A DNA stretch of 64,000 nt from Gnomoniopsis sp. IMI 355080. Lineage: Eukaryota; Ascomycota; Sordariomycetes; Diaporthales; Gnomoniaceae. Below are positions 54,725 to 64,000 of this stretch, piece by piece. Where the stretch lies: positions 1-64,000 of the forward strand of contig JAPEVC010000005.1 in NCBI GenBank assembly GCA_027946555.1, read 5' to 3'. Under the pieces are notes generated by a model. It was not told the origin of the DNA. It made no database searches and saw nothing but the letters and a program-made list of their open reading frames with translations. The position numbers and the translations under genes were made by a program. The first letter of the stretch is position 1. Every line of letters begins with the position of its first letter.

Positions 54725-55766
54725 TCATGATTTCAGCATGCTGAAAGGGCTCATGGCCATCTCCGGACTTCGTGGGGACATGGGCAAGGCGAACAGGTCT
54801 TCTTCCGTGTCGTGACTTCTTTCCGGTGCGCTTTGCCCGGTCTGCATCACGGCACTCAGCGAGGCAATTCCACCTGCAGAACTTGCTGCCATGGGCCGTG
54901 AATTAAAACCCGGAGGTGCTGGATCCGGCGCGAGGGATGTCACTTTCTTCGCTTGGGCTTGACTCACTACTGGCAATGTAAGTCAATCCAGTCTTTGCCA
55001 AACGTAGTTTATGGTTTTTGGATTCGAACTTACGTTTTGCAGCCGCCAGTTCCGCAGGGCTCGTAGCCAGCTTCAGCCCTCTTAACTTTTCGCCCAACCT
55101 GCCCCCAATGGGGCTTCTTGGACTCGCAGGCGAACTAGCATCCGCACCATGCGGCGACAACGGTATCGCCTCCGCGCTGCTTGTGTCAATCTGCAATCCA
55201 AAGTGATCAACAATCCATTGCCTCTCCTGCAGCGCCATCTCTAATCCCACACTCTCTCCATTTGCCTTCATCTCAGCGACAATCTCGTCTTCGAGCTGCT
55301 CCAGGCGCGACTTGGCCCATATTGTGTGCAGCACACCACGCGTGCCTTTCTCCTCGTTCACCAGTCCCTCCGGAAAGATCGCTGGGAGCGGCTTGGTATG
55401 CAGGTCGGCGGCCTCGGCGGACTTGGGCGAGACAGTGATGAGCGTGGGTATGGGTGCCTTGGGCGGCAAGAGGAAGTGGATGCGGCACGTCGACTCGGGT
55501 GTCTCGGCATCGCGGATCGGGAGGACGGCGAGCGCCTCTTTGCCGTCCCACTTGACCTCCCAGTCGTCTAGACTTGCTTTTGCTTTTGGGTCGTCTAGGG
55601 CGGCTGCTGCATCCCATTCCACCATGAGGATTTTGGTACCCTCATTGCCCTTGGTGCCCGTCTCGAATTCGAAGCGCGAGAGAATAAATGCAGAGGAGGG
55701 CGACGTTGGCGTCTCAACGACGTTGACAGTGCCAAAGTCCTCCGTGGCGACCGTCGGTTGCGCCAT
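54725..55766 (-). CDS. Conserved-looking fungal protein, unknown function, 325 aa
   Basis: Exons 55766-55034 and 54969-54725 (64-nt intron, GTAAGT donor, TTGCCAG end) give 325 residues. The start is MAQPTVATEDFGTVNV; a frame extends upstream but reads like leader. An N-terminal beta-rich region has AFILSRFEFETGTKGNEGTK and ILMVEWDAAA and continues to HFLLPPKAPIPTLIT. A helical region holds GVLHTIWAKSRLEQLEDEIV and LEMALQERQWIVDHFGLQ. The Ser/Pro-rich tail has several SP sites and ends PFSMLKS. I recall similar proteins in other ascomycetes without a name. If the intron is kept, translation continues to a different C-terminus ending at 54903. Confidence 0.82.
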
Positions 55767-58700
55767 TGTCTGTGAGCAGTATAAGGCCGTGCTCGATGCG
55801 TGTGTTGGTGAGCGAGAGGCGATGATCCAGGCGCTACTAGGCGCGCGGCTGTAATTTGTATATATACCGGGCAAGACCTGTGTATTGCGAAGGGGCGCAG
55901 AAGTCTATATAATGTATCAAATGCACTCAAAGAGGCTCGATCGGGACGAGGATAGTTGGTTTGTAGCTCGATGATGCCGGTGGGTCCTGGAGTTGAGGCG
56001 CAGCAGCTATCGAGCGTCTGCCTGCAGCTGAGTATGTAGTTAAAGTCGCGGGGTTTTTCCCAATTGCTTGGGACCTAGCGCAGGGTCACCTCCTTACTCG
56101 CTCGGATTCGGGGAGGGTCGACAACATATAGGCCAGACAGAAGCCTGCAGGAGGATTGCGCCAGGCGAGGAGGGTTAAGAATCTTGGTGACAGGGGCGTA
56201 TCCAGGACGTGAAATAAGGGCCCGCTGCAGAGCGAGATACAACTGGACCCGGTGGCCCGGAACTTCCAGCGTTTTAATATAAAGTGGACAGGCTTGAAAG
56301 GATCAAAGACTGTGAACCTCGGTTCGTCAGCCAACGCAGCGCATAGAAAGAGCACGCGTCCACTATTGGGGAAACAGCGGGAGAAGGCTAATGTACACAA
56401 GGCGTTTTGCGCAACAGGTGTCCCAAGACGTGGGCGGTGTCGTCGCAGCGGGGTGGAGGCAGACTATAGTATCCCGGATATGATATTGAGTGGAAAAGAG
56501 GGTATCCCAGGGACCCAAACCGCGCTCCCCAACCCCTGGCTTGGACGAACAGACGAAGTAATAGGTGATTAAGGCTGGCCGAAGCAGCGCCGAGGAGGAT
56601 GACTATAGTACTATGCTGCACCTACATGATACATCATACATATCTAGACAGCTAATAAATAACCACTGCGGAACATTTCTTTGCCTCCGCGACGCTGCGA
56701 ACATGACTTGAGGTACGAAAATTCACCGAGACCCAAGTCGGCGTGCATTTCGGTGGGGGCCAATATTGAACTTGGCTTCTCATGCTACAACATGACCCCC
56801 TGTTCAATACAATGCGTCGCCTCCCCTACCGGCAGCCAATGCATTATCGTTCACGCTTCCATCATCAAAGTGTGATCCATATGTATTGCTGCTAGTCGCG
56901 CTACTTGTGGTCAAGCTTGATTCGAGCATAAACAAGATCCACCAGCCCAGGGAATGGGTTGCGAATACTGCCGACCAGACGAGAAACCGGTCGAACTCGT
57001 TTTGATGAATCGATCGAAACATGTGTCGTCCATTCCGTGCCAGACGCCTCCACAACCGCCGCAACGGGTCAGAAGACGACAAGGATGTATGCAGACGCCA
57101 GTTGAATAAGTATCTATAAATAGATGATATCCACACAATTGTACGCAGCACTATGTACGGATACAGTACAGACTAGTCGATGCAGGATTCAGTGGAGGCG
57201 ATTCCTTCTCGCAGCCTCAAGAACATTCGATGGCTGCTGCATTTCCACTACCACCCCCCCTCTTCACAAAGCCCCCATCCGGTTGCCAGTCTATTCAAGT
57301 ATCGAAGCCGAAGCAATAATATCACATTGCCACAATATGGCGGTGAACGAGCCGGCATAATTGGCATCTTGTCGTTCGGAAATTACGGCTAACAGCGGGC
57401 ACTCGTCAATGAGGATTTGATTCCGTTCTACCCAAACAGGGCTTCCACCCTGGACCAAGACATGGCGATCTCTATTGGATTCAGACGAAGTTGAGATGAA
57501 AGCGTCCAAACGAAACGAAAGTGTCAGATGTAAATTTCGCCATTTTCTATTGGGCTACTATGGCTGTAGCAGTCGAGTCCGACGCGAAACTCCTGGTGAG
57601 CTGACGACAATCTCTTGCCTTGCGTCCCAGCTGGTGTGTAAACTTTATCGCCAAAACGAGACGGACGCTTTGCCGAAACGGGACTTGCTGGCATCTTTGT
57701 TATCTACTCCATGGCTACCAACTTGAGGCACCTATGCATGCAAGCACGCAAAGCACCCGACAGCATAATTCAAGTTTCGAAAGGCTGGATAAAGGTTTCA
57801 CGACGCCCCGTTCAAGGGCCTTAAAGTCTAACACTCTTTGCAAGAGTCGCATTCCTGCATGAGTCGAGCATACTGTCATGGGGATCTCAATAAAGAGCAG
57901 CGCAAGGTTCACGAGGTGCCTTCAGCTTGACACACTAATCAGGCAATCATTGCGCATCGAAACTGGACTGGCCTAGCTGAGGGTCTCAGACTATAAGAAT
58001 TAGTGTGATATGTACTGTACCTGGGTAGGATTACTTGGGTAGCTGGTTCTGAGGAAAGTTGGAGCCAGACCACTCAATTTAGCCGGAACGTGGTGTGGAA
58101 GGCCCACAATTGCGTAGTGGATAAACATCGTGAGAAGCTGTTGATGAGTAATATAGCATCACTCCAAGCGTGTGCTGTAACATTTGAAGACTGTGTTGAA
58201 GTCTTAGCCCTCTTAATCATCTCAAGTCAGTGTATCTTAAAATTTATTATTGCAGAGGGTCTTGTTCGACACAACGCACGGCGCAAAGACATTATATCTC
58301 GGTATGCCAGAGTCATACACAGCGATGTGCCCCTTTTAGGTCTGCAACGAAGCCAAAAATTCGAGAGCAACTGAAGTCCAGAAGTGGAAAAATTCTAGAA
58401 CTACATGTTTGTAATGTCAAGAGGAGCTACAGGCATGCCGATTGTTACCTAGGTAGGTAGGTAGTTGTATGCTTCCACCAAAGAGCAACATTTCGACACC
58501 GACACGAGTTCCTCCTTCATCACCAGTGCTGTCGAGATGTTCATCGTTGGCCATGACATTCTCAAGAGATCTCCCCATGCCTGCTTATGTCAACTGCCCT
58601 GTGAAAGTCACCTCGCGTGTAGTTCGTCCTAATACCCCAAGGTATCCTAGGCATCTTTGAGGTCTCATCGATAATAGGGGCCCGGTCTCCAGCTTGAAAA

Positions 58701-61700
58701 GATTGTTCGCCTGCATATCTAGCCAGGTACAGATTTTCTGAGTACTCACATCGGGTGCGATTCCGAGATGATACTCCACCTTCACTAGATGAAAGCCATT
58801 TACTTAGCGAATTCGGCAAAATTCGGCAGCATGTCTTGTTAAGGGCTGACTGTCGGCGCTAAGATGCTGCTAGACTCGCGGGACTCTAAAGACACATGGA
58901 TACTACCTAAAGAAAGTCTGATCGGGAGGCTCAGGCTATTAAATAGGCTTTGGTGTCGCACGAAATGGGATTCCTACCCTAAGTAGACTTCTCTGGTCTG
59001 CTCGGCGATGAGTTCTTTGGGACAGCTATAGGGTGAAATGTCATGAGATGAAATGCGGCGTGACTTCTGCAAAGGAAGTCTGGAAAGGTTCTTCCGACTA
59101 AGAGCCGGCTGATCTAGGCGGCGGACGGATGTGAGTCGGTGTTGAAGCCTAAAAAAAAAGAGCCATAGGCTACAGACCTCAGGATCGTGGAGTTGCAACA
59201 AGTAGATAAGCAACACAAGAAGACCGGCCAAGGTGACGGAATACCTCCTCCGCTAAGGAGGAGGAGTGAAGGGCCACCCACCACTGGTCATTTGATAATC
59301 CAAAGTACTTAATTCGCCGTTGCAATGTCATGATCACCTATACGCAGTCATTGGCTTCCACCACGCCATCTCCTCGGCTGCTATGCAATGAGCTTTCCCT
59401 TCAAACCGTGTCTTTAGTGTCCTGCTCGTCACTAGGACCGCATCAATTAGTCGTTTATTGCCTAACATGCTAACGGGGTTTGAAATCGCACACACTTATG
59501 CAAACTATCCGTCATAATACTAAGCTGTTTTGGAGGCCATAAGTGATTACCTCATTGGTGGTCGTCACATAGACCATTATTCGCGTAGGCCCACAGACGG
59601 CCATTCCATAGCTCACTTTCTTTTCAGACACCTTGACAGAATACCTTGAAAACGAGGTTGTGTTCGGTTCTCTATAACCATGTTCGTGCAAGAGTGACAA
59701 GGCCTCATATAGCACTATGAGCTTCAAGACTATGGCCCTTCCGTAGTCTACTCGCCGCTTTGGTTCAATAGATAGAAGTAGACACCTGCTAAAGCTTAAA
59801 CCTGAGGTTTTATGACGGCCAGATGTTCCCCTTAAACCTACTTGCGAGAAAGCCTCGTGTTTCCGTCGATTGTCTGTCGATGTATCTAAAGGAGAGCAAG
59901 ATGAGATTCTAAGTCCCTAGGTAGGCTGCCACCTGAGTGAGAGACACTCTATGATTCTCGAATAGCAGAGTAGACAAGCTCCATACATGAGCTAAGAGAT
60001 GATTGTATAAGGACTTTATTTTGTTCATTTGCATGAGACCCAGGGCATTCTTGAGACACATAAATCTCAGCCTTCCATCGACTTGGGGAGGCTGAGGTCA
60101 TCAGCAGGCTTTGGATGTGAAGCTGCCGAATCTTGAAGCGGCGTAAATATTCCGAAGTGACAAATCAGGCAAATGTAGATATTTATCTAGGTGCAATATG
60201 CAAGTGTCGCCCCCGAACGGCGAAGAGCCCTGGCATTATCGTCGAAAGCCTGGGTGAAGACAATGTTGTGCGGCACGAACGCACAGTCAAATCTCGACAA
60301 GACAGTTTTGACAGTAGCAACTTAACATTGTGAGTTATTATAAAGGGGTCGTTATCAATTCATGTTATACATCAAATTTGGTTTAGTAAGCGAGGGAGGA
60401 GACCCGCATACGGAAACATGCCTAGGCTTGTGTAGTGGGTTGTGATTTCGCCTATTTATACCAATATTTGGTGTGTACATCCACTATGTATATGCATTTC
60501 GAACAAGTCTTCTGCCCACTTGGTATAATGAATACGTACTGAACATAAATACAGACTTGTGAATGTAATCTACGGGAACAGCCTCAGGGGCTATATACGA
60601 TCCCCACTGATTGACCCGCGATACGCCCGAGAAACGACTCGTAATCGTTCTTGCGGGAGGCACGGACCGTGAGATGAGGGCTCGAGGCAGATCGCCTCTA
60701 TTACAAGCACCATCGTGGTAGCTTTTGATAGCTGCATGGAGAAGCCCAGCGATGCTGCGAAAGCATCTCAACAGATGCCTTCGAAGTCTCCTCTTGTGAT
60801 GGGCACCCACCCAGCAGGCTTTGAAGCACAGAGACATGGCTGAGCTGCAGCGCTGAATACTCGGGATGTAGATTTTGTGGCTCTCTGAAAGGCCTAGGCA
60901 AAGTTCGTGAATCGTATGATACTCAGAAAAGAAGCAGATGACAAGACGTGAAACGGTCGAGTCTTGGGGCCCCGATGCCTGGGGAGCCCCTGTGTTTCCA
61001 TCAAACTGCTTTGCACCGGCACACTTTCACAGTTGAGGTAAAGATTGGGGGCGTGCAACGATGTGCTTGCCTTGTAGCCGGGCTTCGTATCCACCCACAA
61101 GGAATGTTCGAAGAAATACGCGGCAAGCCTGGACTTATCACTGCAATTGCCCACCCGGCCACCTTGGGAAAATACTGCTCGGGTCGACATGCAACGACCC
61201 CATGGGGACCCCGGAGCCAAGACCCTGGACCCCACATAAGAAAAGAAAAAAAAACCCACACTCAACCACGACCTGTCCTAGCATCGGCTTCATTGCAGTG
61301 TCTCCGTCTGGGTGGCTGCTTGCTATAACCATACCGCCATACTGCCATACCCAATTGGGTAGGGTGCTGTCTGCTTGTGCATTGTAAATGACTCTTTTCT
61401 TCCAGGTGATGTTTCCAGTCGATTTTGTCAATATTGGACGTCAGAGTCGGGCCACCAAACCTCAGGGGATGCAGTCGTGCATTTGCTGCTGCAACGTTGA
61501 CGTGCATCTGGTCTCGGCGTCATGTCGCCCTTGTTGCTCCTGGACCGCACCGAGTCGCTCACATAATAGTAGCACCCACAGCACCCACAGGCAACCCCGC
61601 CATCTGTCCGGCCCACCACGTCGGTCACGTCAGTATCGGGTCCTGTCCGAAATGATGATTTGCTTTGCACGGTCTGAAGGCGGAAATCTTCGAGAAGGGC

Positions 61701-64000
61701 CTCCAATGCCGCGCGCGTAGAAACGTCTTCAAACATTCATATAACGTGCCCGTCCTAAAATCTAGACTAGAAGGGGGCGAAAAAAAGATAGCGGCCCTGG
61801 CCGTGGGTTCATTCAGCCTTGAGGCTTGTCTCTTTCAAGCCTAGACACTCGGCTGAGTTCGCATCTTGCCAGCCAGAAGTATGGGACAGACCAGACCAGA
61901 CACAGAGGCTACTATGGTAAAGTATTATGCCAAGGGCCTCTATAGCCCGACCCAATCAGGTCACGCTTGGCGAGAGCCCCCGGAGTAGGGCCGGGCACAT
62001 AGTGTTCCCGGCATGTGTGACCACCAGAGGAAGCCGAACCCTCCGTGCTTTGTGCATTTCACAGCTACTCAATCTGCGACTGCAATCGAAGCGGCTTCCC
62101 GCACATGACGGCAGCGTGGGACGTGGAAACGTCTCTTCACTGGCCACCTGGACTAGCTGATATGATTCTTTCCGTTTGGGTCAACCAATGTTGGACAGAC
62201 CGACGGTTAGAACAATCACGGTACAAAACCATTTACCCAGGCAAGTGGTTGGACAAAGTCGAAAGGGGCCCCACACCATGACGAACCCTTCATCAACTGC
62301 CGAAGCATATTTCCAATGTTGCATTGCACAGGCTCCTTGCAAGCCGGTCAGGTTGCCAAAGGTTGCCCAAAATGGCGGGCTGGCACTGAGGTAAATGTCA
62401 TGTCACCTCAGGACGATGTACAGTAATAAGGATGCCAGCAAGAGGCAACACTGTACAGGACATGGACACTGGTGAATGTGATTACTGCCAGCGATGCGCC
62501 AGAATGCCACCAATGGGCGATCATGATGTTGGGTCCGACGTTTCCTAAAAGGTCGTCATGCCACGGAGTAATTAGCATATACGAACAACTGCAACGCCGG
62601 GGGGAAGAAGTGGACGGCTACCATGAAACCTGATGCCCTGCTGATCGACACTGACATCACGTTGCTTCCGTTATCTCAGCTGGTCTGCTGGTACGCACTC
62701 TACTGGACACTGGCTTGGCTACTGGCGGATGCGTCCGGAATGGAGGAAGAAGGCGACGCTTCAGTTAGTTCCAGACAACTTCCAGGCACAGATTCTCAAA
62801 AGGAGCATATTCCAATCGCTCGTGTGTACTTCTAGATGCACACCAGACACCGGTGAGAATCTGAAGACGAGGCTTTGGCCAACCATATTTTCCGTCACAG
62901 AGTTGTCTTGGGGGCTCGGGATTTTGTTCGCTGCAAGGCTTCGAGCAACGTCTGACTATGACTTTGCTGGGCCGGGCTTATCCGGTCGTTAGCAGGTACT
63001 CCGTAATGATGTGCTTGACCCTGAAGAACCATCGCTTTGAGGGCGGAGTAGAGGCTACTCAAAGAAAGTTGACGTTATGATAGTCTCCTTATCACGTCGC
63101 ATCGCAAGCGGTCGTGCAACAGACTCTCGCACTATGACAAGACTGTGATATTTGATAGTTTTTTCTTCGGCTTTGTTCCGGCGAGCAATTGAGCTTTTTC
63201 GGCCCTATCATTGTTAGAGTTCGAAAAGATAGTCGCATCGGCCTAGATCTCGGCCGTATTTACCACTTGGCGGGCCACGAATCTTTATCTCAGGAGCAGG
63301 ACCGAATCGCGCACCAAGGACGAGGCGAGTCGAGGGGCTGACAACGGGCCGCGATAGCCTGCTACCTCTCGTAGTAGGCTAACTCTCAGCCGGGTACTCT
63401 CTGGGTGCCGGTACCGGTCTAGCAACACCTCGCTATCGCAGCGACAGACTCTCTTGCTCTTTGTCCTGTGGTCAGTGGACCTGGGCCGACCGCTCCCCAC
63501 AGTTAGGCCGGAGAAATCGCCGTGGTCCATCCAGACTTACATCGAATTCGACCCTTTTCCGACCCCGACGTGTGCCCCGTCTCCACCACTGCGCAGCGAC
63601 TTGTCTGCCAGTGTCAGTGCCGTCGTGCCTGTTGTTGCATGCCTTGGAAACACTCTCCGCACGCCTATCCTCCAGTCCTTCCTCTTTCGATTGTTGGAAC
63701 CATCTTCCCGACTTGAAAATTGGATCACATCGTCCCTCTCTTCGACCGAAGTCACGACCTTCCCCCCATTGACGAAACCCTCTCCAGGAGGTCTGCCATT
63801 GATTTGAGAAACTGTCGCCGACTTGCGCTCCTCTTCTTATCTCATCCACGAGACGACCCGCGATCTACAGCGATCCGAACGGGGCCCGGCTGCGTCTTGG
63901 GCACAGCTCCATCGCGCTCCTCCTCGCCTTTTCTCACATTTCCTAAAACGACCACAGGATACCAAACCAACTGCGCCCAGGTTAATTTGGAGCCTGAATT
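55767..64000. other. Gene-poor region, 8.2 kb
   Basis: No convincing gene in 8.2 kb, in contrast to one gene per 2 kb to the left. Open frames are short, overlapping and without motifs. A CCTAGGTAGGTAGG motif lies at 58448-58464 and another at 59916-59925. Several AT-rich stretches occur, for example near 60330-60560. From about 63400 to the right edge the sequence becomes CT-rich, like the leader or promoter of a plus-strand gene starting beyond the window. Relics of repeats mutated by RIP are possible but not shown. Confidence 0.45.
59244..59264. repeat. Perfect 8-bp stem hairpin
   Basis: CCTCCTCC, loop GCTAA, GGAGGAGG. It lies in the gene-poor right end and could be a remnant of an inverted repeat or a transcript hairpin; no flanking direct repeat is evident. 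Confidence 0.6.

Noticed and set aside
60484..60837. 117-codon minus-strand open frame
   Set aside because: Composition is unlike the confirmed genes, there is no homology I recognise, and the region shows no other sign of a gene.
1..64000. Secondary-metabolite or other pathway cluster, transposons, CRISPR arrays, rRNA
   Set aside because: No polyketide synthase, peptide synthetase, terpene cyclase, transposase, reverse transcriptase, spaced repeat array or rRNA sequence is visible.

Overview
The window is nuclear DNA of a filamentous ascomycete (Pezizomycotina, most likely a Sordariomycete). The evidence is small introns (about 50-140 nt, GTRNGT donors, CTAAC/CTGAC branch sites), compact genes on both strands, and several protein types typical of filamentous fungi. 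I rebuilt gene models by hand from reading frames and splice signals. Every spliced model below sums to a whole number of codons. I could not assign genus or species.

Layout. 0-10 kb is sparse: a C2H2 zinc-finger regulator (-), a long untranslated-looking stretch, a small Cys-rich protein (-) and a 311-aa orphan (+). 10-16.5 kb holds O-mannosyltransferase pmt4 (-), a mitochondrial RidA/Mmf1 protein (+), a secreted alpha/beta hydrolase (+) and a small two-membrane-segment protein (-). 18-24 kb holds a SHE3-like coiled-coil protein, possibly preceded by a spliced upstream ORF, and an 870-aa protein of unknown function. 27-32 kb holds a GPI-anchor-type cysteine-rich protein and an alpha-tubulin gene. 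32-55 kb is dense with housekeeping genes: a DUF8035-like coiled-coil protein, prefoldin 1, alkaline ceramidase, Sgm1/TMF golgin, Nas6 (proteasome assembly), Prp46 (spliceosome), Orc1 (replication origin), a 580-aa unknown, prefoldin 5, Vps37 (ESCRT-I) and a conserved unknown. From 55.8 kb to the end I see no convincing gene.

The genes do not form a pathway or a biosynthetic cluster. Thematic links are loose: prefoldin 1, prefoldin 5 and alpha-tubulin (prefoldin delivers nascent tubulin to the chaperonin), and Pmt4 with secreted, Ser/Thr-rich wall-type proteins. No transposon, tRNA, rRNA or CRISPR array was recognised.

The most unusual features are gene-structural: four apparent GC-AG introns in two genes, 14-nt microexons in two genes, a 12-nt first coding exon in tubulin, stop-free 3n introns in the zinc-finger gene, and a possible spliced upstream ORF whose stop overlaps the next start (ATGA). 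I found no clear new multigene system; the best unexplored proteins are the 870-aa and 580-aa orphans.
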